A stretch of DNA of 64,000 bases from Rheinheimera riviphila (GCF_004005945.1 NZ_SACS01000015.1:1-64000); one strand, 5' to 3'. Counted from the first letter of the stretch, positions 53,302 to 63,070 are shown. A program made the numbers and translations. Notes: a model not told the origin generated them from the letters alone.

Positions 53302-53473
53302 TAATTTTCTAAATTTAAATAAAAATGCCGGGCGGGCTCACCGGGTCCGCCGTTGAGTGGTCTTTTTCATTTCCCCGCCCCACCTAATCACTTTCAGTTA
53401 TAACCTTGCTACTAAAAAGTATTTTAAGTTATTAATAGCCTCTGTTGTAATGCACGTCAGGCATATAGATGTC

Positions 53474-53599
53474 TAAACCCCTCCTCTTTGAAGATACAGG
53501 GTTGTTGGCCGCGTTTTCTCACCCCAATCGCATAGTACACTATGCTCATGGGGATTCGTTCACTCGCCGCCTACCTGTATCGTCAAAGACTTTGGGTTT
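53474..53599 (-). repeat. MITE-like palindromic element, copy D (inverted, diverged)
   Basis: The reverse complement matches copies A-C in layout: TACAGGTAGGCGGCGAGTGA, then CCCCATGAGCATAGT, a central hairpin, and GGCCAACAACCCTGTATCTTC. It is the most diverged copy. It ends 17 bases before the 46-residue ORF. Confidence 0.82.
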
Positions 53600-53615
53600 C
53601 AATGGAGACGACAGC

Positions 53616-53756
53616 ATGGCAACCACTACAACGCAAAGCTTGCTTGAGCAATTACTGGATAAGTTTGAAAGCTGGATGATTCAAGCCGAATTCGGTTCCG
53701 CTATTGCGCCACAGCCCGCTTCATCGCCAACATCTTTGCAAGCATTGGATAAGTAA
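53616..53756 (+). CDS. 46-residue ORF upstream of cysA
   Basis: MATTTTQSLLEQLLDKFES then a hydrophilic proline/serine-rich tail. It has GGAG at 53604-53607, properly spaced, and ends 47 bases before cysA on the same strand. A longer frame from 53469 only runs through the repeat. No family recognised; it could be a small protein translated with cysA, or a leader. Confidence 0.5.
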   Translation: MATTTTQSLLEQLLDKFESWMIQAEFGSAIAPQPASSPTSLQALDK

Positions 53757-53803
53757 TGTTGACGGGATGTCGCTGTGAACAGTGACACCGCCACGAGGTA
53801 AGT

Positions 53804-54868
53804 ATGAGTATTCAGGTCGAACAGGTTCGGAAAAACTTTGGTGATTTTGTCGCCGTCGATAACGTCAATTTATCGATAAACAGCGGCGAACTGACCGCCT
53901 TGCTTGGCCCGTCCGGTTCAGGCAAAACCACCCTGTTGCGGCTGATCGCTGGCCTGGAACAAACCGATTCCGGCCGGATTATTTTTCACGGTGAAGACAT
54001 CAGCCACCAGCACGTCAGCGAACGTGGTGTTGGTTTTGTGTTCCAGCATTACGCCTTATTTAAAAATATGACGGTGTTTGAAAACGTCGCATTTGGCCTG
54101 ACCGTCAAACCACGTAAATTCCGCCCCAATGCTGCCGAAATTAAAAAACGGGTGGATCGCTTGCTGCAATTAGTGCAACTGGACTGGACGGCCGACCGTT
54201 ATCCATCACAGCTTTCCGGTGGTCAGCGCCAGCGGATTGCTTTGGCGCGCGCGCTGGCGGTTGAACCCAAAGTACTGTTATTGGACGAGCCGTTTGGCGC
54301 TTTGGATGCCAAGGTCCGGGCCGAACTGCGCCGTTGGTTGCGCCGCTTGCACGACGAAATTCATGTTACCAGCGTGTTTGTGACCCATGATCAGGAAGAA
54401 GCCTTAGAAGTGGCGGATCGCATCGTGGTGATGAACAAAGGCCGGATTGAACAAGACGGCACGCCGGAAGAAGTCTATGACAACCCGGCCAACCCTTTTG
54501 TGTACGAATTTTTAGGCACGGTGAACCTGTTTCACGCCCGCGTCCGCCACGGCGATACGCTGATCAATGCCGACACCCAAGACAAACCGGCCAGTGCCGA
54601 AGAAGTGGCTTTACCAGGTTTTGCTTATGTGCGGCCGCATGAAATTGATGTGCTGCATCAGGCTGAAGAAGACGCCATCGCCGCCACGCTGGAACTGATC
54701 ACCGTGGTTGGTCCAACGGTGCGACTGGAACTGCAAACTGCCATTTCGGACCGGGTGGTGCATGTGGAATTAAATAAAGAACAGTTTAAAAAACTTGGCC
54801 TCGCCGCCGCGCAACAGGTGTTTTTAAAACCACGCTATAGCCGGGTGTTTTTGGGCGAAGGTATCTAA
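53804..54868 (+). CDS. cysA: CysA, sulfate/thiosulfate ABC importer ATPase
   Basis: A 354-residue ATPase: Walker A GPSGSGKT (about residue 36), Q-loop FQHYALF, signature [15 protein letters not shown] (about 134), Walker [12 protein letters not shown] (about 157), switch VTHDQEEA, and a C-terminal TOBE-like regulatory domain (about 245-354). The [13 protein letters not shown] start and the C-terminal VGPTVRLEL pattern fit CysA. No cysP/T/W permease or binding protein gene adjoins, which is unusual. Confidence 0.9.
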   Translation: MSIQVEQVRKNFGDFVAVDNVNLSINSGELTALLGPSGSGKTTLLRLIAGLEQTDSGRIIFHGEDISHQHVSERGVGFVFQHYALFKNMTVFENVAFGLTVKPRKFRPNAAEIKKRVDRLLQLVQLDWTADRYPSQLSGGQRQRIALARALAVEPKVLLLDEPFGALDAKVRAELRRWLRRLHDEIHVTSVFVTHDQEEALEVADRIVVMNKGRIEQDGTPEEVYDNPANPFVYEFLGTVNLFHARVRHGDTLINADTQDKPASAEEVALPGFAYVRPHEIDVLHQAEEDAIAATLELITVVGPTVRLELQTAISDRVVHVELNKEQFKKLGLAAAQQVFLKPRYSRVFLGEGI

Positions 54869-54895
54869 CCTACGCTTTCATTGAGCCAACAGCAC

Positions 54896-54920
54896 AACTG
54901 CCCAAAACCTGGGCAGTTTT
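54896..54920 (+). terminator. Rho-independent terminator after cysA
   Basis: Stem AACTGCCC (54896-54903) with GGGCAGTT (54911-54918), loop AAAACCT, T-run short (TTTT). 27 bases after the stop. Confidence 0.78.
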
Positions 54921-55026
54921 GCCAGCGCCGTTCTTCACAAGTACTCACTCAGACAAGTTGTCGCATAGACAAGCGCAATCCTGCACGGCATGATGAACGC
55001 ATCTTCTTCCAAAATTGCTGATCTTG

Positions 55027-55905
55027 ATGACAACTTCTGAAAAAATCGCCTTGGTGACCGGCGCTTCCAGCGGTATTGGCCGTGCTCTTGCGTTCGAATT
55101 ACGCCAACAAGGTTTTCTGGTGTACGCCACGGCGCGTAAAACCGCCGATGTAACAGCGTTAACCGCCGCCGGTTTTCAGGCGCTGCAGCTGGATGTGAAC
55201 GACCAAACCGCCATCGATCAGACGGTTCAAACCATCACTAAGCAACATAACCGACTGGATTTACTGATTAACAACGCCGGTTTTGGCGCGATGGGACCGG
55301 TGCTGGATTGCGCCCCTACTCAACTACAGCTGCAATTTCAAACCAATGTGTTTAGCCCAATCCATCTCACCCGCAGCCTGTTGCCATTATTGCTGCAAAG
55401 CCGCGGCATGGTGGTGAATATCGGCAGCGTCTCCGCCGATTTTGTCACGCCTTATGCAGGAATTTATTGCGCGTCCAAAGCCGCAGTGCATGCCATCAAT
55501 ACTGCATTGCGACTGGAACTGGCACCTTTTGGCGTTAAAGTGGTACTGGTGCAACCCGGCGCTATCGCTTCAGAATTTGGCGCCACCGCCAGTCAGCAAG
55601 CCGAACAAAATCTTAGCGAACAATCGATCTGGTGGCCGCTGCGTGAAGGTATTCGCCGCCGCGCCAAAGCTTCCCAAAATAAGCCCACGCCAACGCAGGT
55701 ATTTGCCAAACAAGTGGTGACCCAACTGCTTCAAACCAACACACCACGGCTGATCTGCGCCGGTTATGGTAGTTTTGCGTTGCCGTTCCTGGCACGCTGG
55801 TTACCAGCGCCAGTGCTCGATTGGTTGCTGCGCCGGCAGTTTTTACTGCCTGCAGCTGGCAGTATGACGTCAGTTCTAAGCCCGCAAAAAAGCAGCAACA
55901 GCTGA
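55027..55905 (+). CDS. Short-chain dehydrogenase/reductase
   Basis: A 292-residue SDR of the classical type: cofactor motif TGASSGIGRA (about residues 11-20), NNAG in LLINNAGFG (about 87), catalytic serine in IGSVSADF and YCASK (Tyr and Lys about 154-158). The extra C-terminal 50 residues look membrane-associated (PFLARWLPAPVLDWLLRRQ). Substrate unknown. Start ATG 55027 lacks a strong ribosome site; a TTG at 55015 is in frame. Confidence 0.9.
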   Translation: MTTSEKIALVTGASSGIGRALAFELRQQGFLVYATARKTADVTALTAAGFQALQLDVNDQTAIDQTVQTITKQHNRLDLLINNAGFGAMGPVLDCAPTQLQLQFQTNVFSPIHLTRSLLPLLLQSRGMVVNIGSVSADFVTPYAGIYCASKAAVHAINTALRLELAPFGVKVVLVQPGAIASEFGATASQQAEQNLSEQSIWWPLREGIRRRAKASQNKPTPTQVFAKQVVTQLLQTNTPRLICAGYGSFALPFLARWLPAPVLDWLLRRQFLLPAAGSMTSVLSPQKSSNS

Positions 55906-56091
55906 CTATCAATTTGGTCTGGCCGCGGCCATTTCGGAGCAGTTCGCACTGGCGGCCGCCCACAACGACGGGCCTGAAATCAGCATCAGCGAAATTCCGG
56001 CCCGACGCTGCGTACCTCGCACAAACCGATATTTTGTTGTTGCTGCGATAACGGCAAGCCGCCACGTCCGAGCTTTGGTCTGGCGCAGCGT

Positions 56092-56904
56092 TTACTGCGC
56101 CAACATCCCCGCCTGAAACTCGTCCATCAAACGCTGGTAGATACCGGATTGCTGGAGCTGCAGTAGCCCCTGATCCAGCGCATCGGCTTTTTGTTGACTG
56201 AGTTCGTTGTTTTTATCAAAGGCGATAAAAAGCTCACTGACAAAGTTTTCCTCACCGCGAATAATCAACGGGTCGCTCAACTGCCACTGTTTCAGATAAA
56301 AACTCAGCACAGCATCAAAAAACAACGCCACCTCAAGTTTATCCGCTTGTAACAACTTGACGAGCTGTTCATGCGTACTGACTTCCACCAGGTTAAACCG
56401 CTGTTTGTGTTTTTCAAAAGCATCGCCGTATTCATAACCGAGAATCACGCCGACCACGGTGCGGTCCGGGATCGTGGCAACTGAGGTGAAGGTTTTAGCT
56501 TTTTTGTAGTAGTAAAAGGACGAACTGGCACGAAATAGCGGCACTTGATGCAGTAAAAACCGGCTGCTGGTGCTTTGTTGTTTGGTGACGTTCCAGCACC
56601 CATCAACCATATTGTGCTCGGTGTAATATAAAGCTCTGGCATAAGGCACCACCACGGTTTTTAGCTGGTAGCCCGATTGTCGCAATGCCGCTTGTACTAA
56701 GGTGTAAGACAAACCCCGGCCCTTTTCATCAGAAAAAGGTGGCCAGTTATCTTCCGCAGCAATGGTGATGATTTTTTCTTGCGCGGCAGGTGTCGCGGGG
56801 ACTGCATTCGCGGCCTGCATCCACCATAACAGCAGCCAAACCACCCCTAGATAACCCTTGTACTGCTGCAATAGAACGCACCTTAGCTCAGCGCTAAACT
56901 TCAA
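56092..56904 (-). CDS. Periplasmic solute-binding-like protein (SBP_bac_3 type)
   Basis: A 270-residue protein with a signal sequence (about residues 13-34, ending NAVPATPA) and the binding-domain motifs ITIAAEDNWPPFSDEKGRGLSYTLVQAALRQSGY and VVGVILGYEYGDAF. No transporter gene adjoins. The start codon is TTG (no in-frame ATG precedes the signal peptide); the ribosome site is weak, so the exact start is uncertain. Confidence 0.75.
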   Translation of the reverse strand: MKFSAELRCVLLQQYKGYLGVVWLLLWWMQAANAVPATPAAQEKIITIAAEDNWPPFSDEKGRGLSYTLVQAALRQSGYQLKTVVVPYARALYYTEHNMVDGCWNVTKQQSTSSRFLLHQVPLFRASSSFYYYKKAKTFTSVATIPDRTVVGVILGYEYGDAFEKHKQRFNLVEVSTHEQLVKLLQADKLEVALFFDAVLSFYLKQWQLSDPLIIRGEENFVSELFIAFDKNNELSQQKADALDQGLLQLQQSGIYQRLMDEFQAGMLAQ

Positions 56905-56995
56905 CCACTCAATTCAATATATGTGACATTTACCGATACTGCCAACGGTGGCAAAGGGTATTACTTAAAACCGAAGTTTTCATTGATCTGAGTCA

Positions 56996-57643
56996 TTAAT
57001 TCGCTGCCGCTGCCAGCGCCGCTTCGGCACTCGCCGGCCTTGCCAGCTGAAAATTATCCTGCTGCTGGCTATGACCATACCATTGGCCGCCAAGTCGGTA
57101 TAGCCAATCAATTTGATCATGTTTTAAGCGGTGATCCGGGCCAAGCAGCGCGTCATCAATATGCAGACACAGCACTTTGGCCAGAATGATATCGCAACTT
57201 GGCTGGTCGGCCGGGTAAGGCGTCAAACTCACTAATTCACATTCAAAACTGACGACACTGTCGGCTAATCGAGGTGGCTTGACCATGGTCGCAGCCACAG
57301 TTGGAATTTGCAGCGCGTCGATTTCACTGGCGCCGGTGGCAAAATTGGCAGCGCTGGCATTCATCAACGCCAGCTGCGACGGGCTTACCAGATGCACAAT
57401 CAGTTGCTGCGTGGCCTGAACATTCACGCTGGTGTCTTTCGCCTGACCATCGGCTTTACGGTTCACCGAAATCATCAGTGTTGGTGGCGCGTCGCTCACC
57501 AGCTGGAAAAAACTAAAGGGTGCCAGATTGCTGCGTCCGGTTGCGTCTACCGTGCTGACCCAGGCGATGGGCCTTGGCACCACGGTGCCGGCCAGCAATG
57601 GATAAAGCGTTGAAGCACTTAAGGTACTGCAATCAAAAATCAT
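56996..57643 (-). CDS. Flavin-reductase-like domain protein
   Basis: A 215-residue FMN-binding split-barrel protein of the flavin_Reduct family: VVPRPIAWVSTVDATGRSNLAPFSFFQ, PPTLMISVNRK, KDTSVNVQATQQLIVHLVS and the C-terminal DWLYRLGGQWY. Such proteins reduce flavin for partner oxygenases or act as nitroreductase-like enzymes. ATG 57643 with CGGAGA is used; a TTG one codon upstream is in frame. Confidence 0.88.
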   Translation of the reverse strand: MIFDCSTLSASTLYPLLAGTVVPRPIAWVSTVDATGRSNLAPFSFFQLVSDAPPTLMISVNRKADGQAKDTSVNVQATQQLIVHLVSPSQLALMNASAANFATGASEIDALQIPTVAATMVKPPRLADSVVSFECELVSLTPYPADQPSCDIILAKVLCLHIDDALLGPDHRLKHDQIDWLYRLGGQWYGHSQQQDNFQLARPASAEAALAAAAN

Positions 57644-57682
57644 CAATTTCTCCGCTTAAGGTAGGCTGGCTGGCGTGCTGTT

Positions 57683-57826
57683 TATACCCCAAATCATTGA
57701 AGATTCGGGTAGGTGACGAAGGAGCGAGACCCCAGGAGCATAGTAGTCCTATGTGACTGGGTCGGACTGACGCTTCAGCGAGCGACTGAAGACAACAACC
57801 CCGAATATTCAAGGATGAAGGGTTTA
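57683..57826 (+). repeat. MITE-like palindromic element, copy C
   Basis: About 144 bp; left end TATACCCCAAATCATTGAAG, right end CCCGAATATTCAAGGATGAA. It is longer than copies A and B because of extra bases around the right half (GACTGACGCTTCAGCG). Its right end supplies the stop codon region of the DoxX gene. Confidence 0.88.
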
Positions 57827-58228
57827 ATCCAGATAATTGGCTTTTTTGGTGCTGTGCTGCAATCCAACACACAACAAAGCCACAATCAGCAGCACGCTAT
57901 ATTCAGCGCCATTACGCCCGGCGCCGACCACAAACCAGCCTTCAGCGGCATGCAGCATCAGGATGCCCATCGCATACAGCGCCGCGAATAAACCACAGAG
58001 CGGTCGCACCATGCGCCGAAAAGCCAGCAGTGCCGAGCCGAGAATTTCCACCCCGGTAATAGCAGCGGCCACCCAATAACCAAGGGGAATGCCCTGCCCG
58101 TTCAGCCAAACGCCGAAGGGTTCAACACCACCATTTAACAGCCGGAACCAGCCGTGCGCTGCGATGAGGACGGCTAAGGTCAAACGCAGGATCAGCCATG
58201 CCAGTTTATTGCGAGATTGTTCGGTCAT
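57824..58228 (-). CDS. DoxX-family membrane protein
   Basis: A 134-residue four-span protein of the DoxX type: LILRLTLAVLIAAHGWFRL, AITGVEILGSALLAFRR, LCGLFAALYAMGILMLHA and LLIVALLCVGLQ. DoxX-like proteins are small quinone-linked or redox-related membrane proteins of varied role. It overlaps the DUF3703 gene by four bases (ATGA) and is probably translated with it. The palindromic element ends within the stop codon. Confidence 0.83.
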   Translation of the reverse strand: MTEQSRNKLAWLILRLTLAVLIAAHGWFRLLNGGVEPFGVWLNGQGIPLGYWVAAAITGVEILGSALLAFRRMVRPLCGLFAALYAMGILMLHAAEGWFVVGAGRNGAEYSVLLIVALLCVGLQHSTKKANYLD

Positions 58229-58638
58229 GATGGGTTGTCCTTGTGTGGCCCTGAAGTTGAAGTATCGTTAGCGCTGCTATGAGTACTATCCGCCATATTG
58301 CCATCAATAATCTGCTGCAGCTCAGGTGCAATCGGCAACGACTGAAACATACTGATGTCGCTGTCGCCAGTATTGCCGGTCGGCACTTTACCCAGCGCCG
58401 ACCCAATAGCGCCTAACAGCATGCGAATAAACTGCCCAACCACAGCGCCAAATCGATGGCGACGCCATTCCACCACCAGCATTAGCCAATGGGTGTAGAC
58501 ATGCGGCCGCACCGCCAACTGCCCTAGCACATGCGCCCATTTTAACTGTTCCATTGCCGACTGCCATTGCTGTTGCGCCATCGCCTGCTGCGCTTGAAGC
58601 ATGGCCTGATCGTAGGCGTGTTGTTGGATCTGGTGCAT
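58225..58638 (-). CDS. DUF3703 family protein
   Basis: A 137-residue protein with the DUF3703 core: AMLQAQQAMAQQQWQSAMEQLKWAHVLGQ and HVYTHWLMLVVEWRRHRFGAVVGQFIRMLLGAIGSALGKVPTGNTG. The last 40 residues are hydrophilic. Function unknown. Coupled to the DoxX gene. Confidence 0.85.
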   Translation of the reverse strand: MHQIQQHAYDQAMLQAQQAMAQQQWQSAMEQLKWAHVLGQLAVRPHVYTHWLMLVVEWRRHRFGAVVGQFIRMLLGAIGSALGKVPTGNTGDSDISMFQSLPIAPELQQIIDGNMADSTHSSANDTSTSGPHKDNPS

Positions 58639-58727
58639 AAATCCTGCTCGAAATTACGCTGTAAAAAAACCTAACACCCAGCTTACAATGGTGCAACCCG
58701 CAAACACAACCTTTGAGACCAAAGCTG

Positions 58728-59264
58728 ATGACAACAGCGCTGCTGATAATTGATGTACAACAAGGCTTATTTGCCACTGAGCCGCCACCAGCGCAGGCGG
58801 CGACGGTGATCAACAATATCAACCAGCTCAGCAGCTGGGCGCGGTCGCAACAACTGCCGGTAATTTTTGTGATGCACGAAAAAGCCGACTCAGTGCTCGC
58901 TTACCAAAGCGCCGGCTGGCAATTACCCGCAGCTATAGAGCAGCAACCGAGCGACCTAATCAGTAGAAAAACCACCCCAGACGCCTTTTTACACACTGAA
59001 CTGCAACCCTTATTGCAAAGTCTGGCGGTCGATCAGCTCATTATCTGCGGTTACGCCAGCGAATTTTGCGTCGACACCACAGTCCGCAAAGCCGCCGCCC
59101 TTGGCTACCCCGTGACGCTGGTCGCCGACGCCCACACCACCCACGACAAAACCCACGCCAGCGCTGCCACGATCAGCACCCACCACAACGCCACCTTGCC
59201 TGCGATTAGTAGTTTTGGGGTGAGGATTCAAGCGGTTTCGACGGCGGAGTTGTTGGCGTCATAA
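58728..59264 (+). CDS. Isochorismatase-like cysteine hydrolase
   Basis: A 178-residue hydrolase. Catalytic triad pattern: Asp in LLIIDVQQG (about residue 9), Lys in SRKTTPDAF (about 82) and Cys in GYASEFCVDTTVR (about 117). The family acts on isochorismate, nicotinamide, ureides or similar amides; the substrate cannot be told. ATG 58728 preferred over a TTG at 58713. Confidence 0.92.
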   Translation: MTTALLIIDVQQGLFATEPPPAQAATVINNINQLSSWARSQQLPVIFVMHEKADSVLAYQSAGWQLPAAIEQQPSDLISRKTTPDAFLHTELQPLLQSLAVDQLIICGYASEFCVDTTVRKAAALGYPVTLVADAHTTHDKTHASAATISTHHNATLPAISSFGVRIQAVSTAELLAS

Positions 59265-59441
59265 AATTTTTCCAAATGGCCGATACAACGGCGGCACGTC
59301 AACAGCTTGTTATTAAAACTAAAACTGAATAACGCGATCAAAGCGCGACTCAAATTTGTGAAATTAATGTGATTTTTAGTGGATTAATTAAATAAACATG
59401 TGTACCATTTTCCTGTTTTTTGTCACTTATACAGGGATTGT
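59265..59441 (+). promoter_or_regulatory. AT-rich promoter region of the type I secretion operon
   Basis: 177 bases, AT-rich, no gene. It contains repeats of TGTGA/AATTAA and AT tracts around 59360-59395. The ribosome site CAGGGA lies just before ATG 59442. Confidence 0.5.
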
Positions 59442-61640
59442 ATGTCACATTCTTCGCCGTTTGCTGTTGGCGTAAAATGTTTAGCTGTTGTCGCAAGGAT
59501 GCATCAAATACCGGTTTCACCGAATGCTCTAATCCGAGAATTCGCCCCGCAAAATGATGACCTCACAGATATTTATCTGATTAAAGCCGCCAAAAGTCTT
59601 GGCTTTAAAGCGAAGTTTATTCATGCCGAACCGGCAAAACTTGATCCGCTCTTGTTACCGGCTGTCGGTAAATCCAAAGACGGCAGCTATTTTGTGCTGG
59701 CCAGAATCAAAGGCGAGCGTGCGCTGATTCAGGATCTGGAAACCGGGCAGACGCAGAGTATTTCATTAACATTTTTGGCATCAATGTGGACCGGTGAATT
59801 ACTTCATCTGGCCAAGCGCACCAGCATCGTGGCCAGCAACACCAGTTTTGGTTTTCGCTGGTTTATTCCGGCGTTGCTGAAATACCGTCATCTGTTTGCT
59901 GATGTACTCCTGGCATCGTTTTTTATTCAACTCGTTGGTCTGGCCACGCCGATTTTCTTTCAGGTCACTATCGATAAAGTATTGGTACACAAAGGTTTAA
60001 CTACTTTAGATGTACTGGCCGTTGGCTTTTTTGCCGTGATTACCTTTGAAGTCTTATTAACCGCTTTACGCACCTATGTGTTTAGCCACACCACCAACAG
60101 AGTTGATGTGGAATTGGGTGGTTTGTTGTACCGCCATATGTTGGCCTTGCCGATTTCGTACTTTGCCATGCGCCGGATTGGCGATACGGTCGCCCGTATT
60201 AAAGAATTGGATAAAGTCCGCGAATTTATCACCGGCTCATCGTTAACCGTGGTATTGGACGTGTTGTTCAGTGTGGTGTTTTTTGCGGTGATGTTTTATT
60301 ACGCACCGCTACTGAGCTGGATCGTCGTCGGGTCAATTCCTTGTTACATCCTGCTGTCGATTCTGATCACGCCAACACTGCGGGACAAGCTGGAACAAAA
60401 ATTCCAGAAAAGCGCCGAAAACCATTCGTTTTTGGTGGAATCGGTCTCCGGCATTGAAACGGTAAAATCGCTGGCTGTTGAACCGCAAATGCGTAATAAA
60501 TGGGAAGAAAAGTTAGCGGATTATGTTTCCAGCTCGTTCGACGCTTCACATATCAATAACATCTATTCAAGTATTGCCAGTTACATCAACAAAGTGGTGT
60601 CCCTGCTGACGTTGTATTTTGGCGCTTTAACCGTGGTGGAAGGCTCGCTCACTGTCGGGCAGTTTATTGCGTTTAATATGCTGGCGCAGCGGGTGTCTGG
60701 CCCAATCATGCGCTTGGTCAACTTGTGGCAGGATTTTCAGCAAGCCAAGGTGTCAATTGAGCGTTTGGGCGATGTACTCAATGCTCCGACTGAACCTGGT
60801 TACAACCCAAACCGCACCGTCCTGCCCAATGTGACGGGTTGTGTCACGCTGGAACAAGTAAACTTCCGTTACCGCCCTGATTCAGCGGCCATCCTCAATA
60901 TGGTGTCGTTACAGGTCAATGCTGGTGAACGAATTGGCATCGTTGGTCGTTCGGGCTCGGGGAAAAGTACTTTAACCAAATTGATTCAGCGCTTGTACGT
61001 GCCACAGGGTGGACGCGTGTTAATCGACGGTATTGACCTTTCGTTGGTGGAACCGGCCTGGTTGCGTCGGCAAGTTGGCGTGGTGCTGCAGGAGAGCTTT
61101 TTATTTAACGCCAGCATCCGCGACAATATTGCCCTGAGCGACCCCGCCAGCGATATTGAAGCGGTGATCCGGGCGGCAAAATTAGCCGGTGCTCATGAAT
61201 TTATTTGTGAATTACCCGAGGGCTACGACACGATTGTCGGCGAGCATGGTTCCAGTTTATCGGGTGGCCAGCGCCAGCGTATGGCGATTGCCCGCGCCTT
61301 GATTGCGAACCCAAAAATCCTGATTTTTGACGAAGCAACCAGCGCGCTGGACTATGAATCTGAACGCATTATTCAAAGCAATATGGCCGAAATCTGCGCC
61401 GGACGTACGGTATTTATCATTGCCCACCGCTTGTCTGCAGTACGCGATTGTCATCGTATTGTAGTGATGGATAAAGGCCAAATCGCCGAACAAGGTAGCC
61501 ATTCCGAACTACTGCACTTGCAGGGCATTTACCATCATCTGGTGCAAATTCAGCATGGCGGTCCGGTTGTCGTCAATGCTCAACCGGTCAACCTTGCCAG
61601 AAAAGACCACAACCCTACTGATCCGGTGGAGGTTGTATGA
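59442..61640 (+). CDS. Type I secretion ABC transporter (HlyB-like)
   Basis: A 732-residue exporter: N-terminal C39-like domain (about 1-130), transmembrane domain (about 150-430), and nucleotide-binding domain (about 455-710) with Walker A GRSGSGKST (about 503), Q-loop, signature [15 protein letters not shown] and Walker B LIFDEATSALD. The C39 domain lacks the catalytic residues: Tyr for His in DGSYFVLARI, and no Q-x-x-C pocket, so it is a C39-like chaperone module as in HlyB, pointing to RTX-type or similar unprocessed substrates. Four-base overlap with the next gene. Confidence 0.93.
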   Translation: MSHSSPFAVGVKCLAVVARMHQIPVSPNALIREFAPQNDDLTDIYLIKAAKSLGFKAKFIHAEPAKLDPLLLPAVGKSKDGSYFVLARIKGERALIQDLETGQTQSISLTFLASMWTGELLHLAKRTSIVASNTSFGFRWFIPALLKYRHLFADVLLASFFIQLVGLATPIFFQVTIDKVLVHKGLTTLDVLAVGFFAVITFEVLLTALRTYVFSHTTNRVDVELGGLLYRHMLALPISYFAMRRIGDTVARIKELDKVREFITGSSLTVVLDVLFSVVFFAVMFYYAPLLSWIVVGSIPCYILLSILITPTLRDKLEQKFQKSAENHSFLVESVSGIETVKSLAVEPQMRNKWEEKLADYVSSSFDASHINNIYSSIASYINKVVSLLTLYFGALTVVEGSLTVGQFIAFNMLAQRVSGPIMRLVNLWQDFQQAKVSIERLGDVLNAPTEPGYNPNRTVLPNVTGCVTLEQVNFRYRPDSAAILNMVSLQVNAGERIGIVGRSGSGKSTLTKLIQRLYVPQGGRVLIDGIDLSLVEPAWLRRQVGVVLQESFLFNASIRDNIALSDPASDIEAVIRAAKLAGAHEFICELPEGYDTIVGEHGSSLSGGQRQRMAIARALIANPKILIFDEATSALDYESERIIQSNMAEICAGRTVFIIAHRLSAVRDCHRIVVMDKGQIAEQGSHSELLHLQGIYHHLVQIQHGGPVVVNAQPVNLARKDHNPTDPVEVV

Positions 61641-63070
61641 ACCAGCCGCAACAAAATTCAGTGCCTCAAGACGCGGCTGCAACATCGAATACTATCGTAT
61701 CGAATACTACCGCATCGAATGTCGTGCAACTGCCGCTGGCGAAAAAACTTAGCCGCGAGCAGCTGAGCTTTCTGCCAGCAGCATTGGAAATTGAGGCCGC
61801 CCCACCTGCCCCATATAGTCGGATAATTTTGTGGGCCATTATGTTACTGCTGGTCGTCGCTATTGCCTGGGCATGCTGGGGGCAAATTGAGATCACCGCC
61901 AGTGCCCAGGGTAAGTTGGTACCCGGTTCGCAGGTGAAGGTGATCCAGCCATTAAACGCTGGGGTGGTGACGGCAATCCATGTGCGTGAAGGGCAAAAGG
62001 TCGCTGCCGGTGATGTGCTGTTAACGCTGGATAGCACCATCACCGAAGCCGAGCTGGAACGTCTGCGTGTGCAGCTTGAAGGTGTGCAGCAAGATATTCA
62101 GCGAACGGAATTGTTGCAACAACGGTTACATGCCCCGCAACGGCCTGCTTCAGCGCTGGCATCAGCACAGCTGCAGCCATTGTCCTTGCCACAACAACAA
62201 GCATTAGACAGCAGCTGGCTGGAATATCAGGCCAGGCAACTCAGCGTACAACGCCAAAGCGATAAACTGCTGGCGGAAGTGGACACCACCAAGCTCAATA
62301 TCAGCCGGATTGAAAAAACCATGCCGCTGATCACCGAACAAGCAGACAGTGTGCAGAAGCTACTGGAGAAGTCGCTGGCATCGCGCAGCCAATATCTGGA
62401 ACTGGAACTCAACCGCATTAATCAGGCGGAAAGCCTGACCATCGAAAAAGCCAAACTGCAACAGCTGGCTGCCGCCATTCGTGAATCAGCACAGCAACAA
62501 CAAGTGTTACAAGCCGAATTTCAGCGCCAGCTCAGTGAAGCGCAAAACCAGTATCACCGTGATGCCAGTGCGTTAACTCAGGAACTGATTAAAGCGCAAA
62601 ACACCAATTCACAACAACAGCTTTTGTCGCCGGTCAGCGGCACCATCGAACAACTGGCATTAACCACCATTGGCGGCGTAGTGACGCCTGCGCAGGAGTT
62701 AATGCGTGTAGTGCCACAAGACCAACAACTGATCGCCGAAGCCTGGTTATTAAACAAAGACATTGGTTTTGTCGAAGTAGGTCAAACAGCTGAAATTAAA
62801 CTGGAAAGTTTTGAATTTACCAAATACGGCGTAATAGACGGTGAAATTATTGATGTCTCAACCGATGCGGTAGAAAAAGAAGGGCTGGGCTTGGTCTTTC
62901 CTTTAAAAGTGAGCTTAAAGCAGCATAATATTCGGGCAGGTAATAAAACGGTGCCTTTAGGGGCTGGCATGACAGTCACTGTTGAAGTGAAGACCGGTGA
63001 ACGACGTGTGATTGAATTTTTATTGTCCCCGGTGATAAAGGCTGTGGATGAAGGGGTTAGAGAACGATGA
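61637..63070 (+). CDS. Type I secretion HlyD-like adaptor
   Basis: A 477-residue adaptor: short N-terminal cytoplasmic part, one span (about residues 63-82), lipoyl half (VHVREGQKVAAGDVLLTLD), a long Q-rich coiled coil (about 140-325), then SPVSGTIEQLALTTIGGVVTPAQ and a C-terminal domain ending VIEFLLSPVIKAVDEGVRER. Together with the preceding ATPase it makes the inner-membrane part of a type I secretion system; an outer-membrane TolC is not in the window. Confidence 0.95.
   Translation: MNQPQQNSVPQDAAATSNTIVSNTTASNVVQLPLAKKLSREQLSFLPAALEIEAAPPAPYSRIILWAIMLLLVVAIAWACWGQIEITASAQGKLVPGSQVKVIQPLNAGVVTAIHVREGQKVAAGDVLLTLDSTITEAELERLRVQLEGVQQDIQRTELLQQRLHAPQRPASALASAQLQPLSLPQQQALDSSWLEYQARQLSVQRQSDKLLAEVDTTKLNISRIEKTMPLITEQADSVQKLLEKSLASRSQYLELELNRINQAESLTIEKAKLQQLAAAIRESAQQQQVLQAEFQRQLSEAQNQYHRDASALTQELIKAQNTNSQQQLLSPVSGTIEQLALTTIGGVVTPAQELMRVVPQDQQLIAEAWLLNKDIGFVEVGQTAEIKLESFEFTKYGVIDGEIIDVSTDAVEKEGLGLVFPLKVSLKQHNIRAGNKTVPLGAGMTVTVEVKTGERRVIEFLLSPVIKAVDEGVRER

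Noticed and set aside
53469-53615. N-terminal extension of the 46-residue ORF
   Set aside because: It only translates palindromic element copy D; ATG 53616 has a proper ribosome site.
55906-56091. Possible coding remnant after the dehydrogenase gene
   Set aside because: One frame reads FGLAAAISEQFALAAAHNDG and more, protein-like, but has no start, no recognised family and merges into the opposite-strand gene; not enough to call a pseudogene.
59442-59830. Active C39 peptidase domain in the secretion ATPase
   Set aside because: The catalytic His is replaced by Tyr and the Cys pocket motif is missing, so it is C39-like only.
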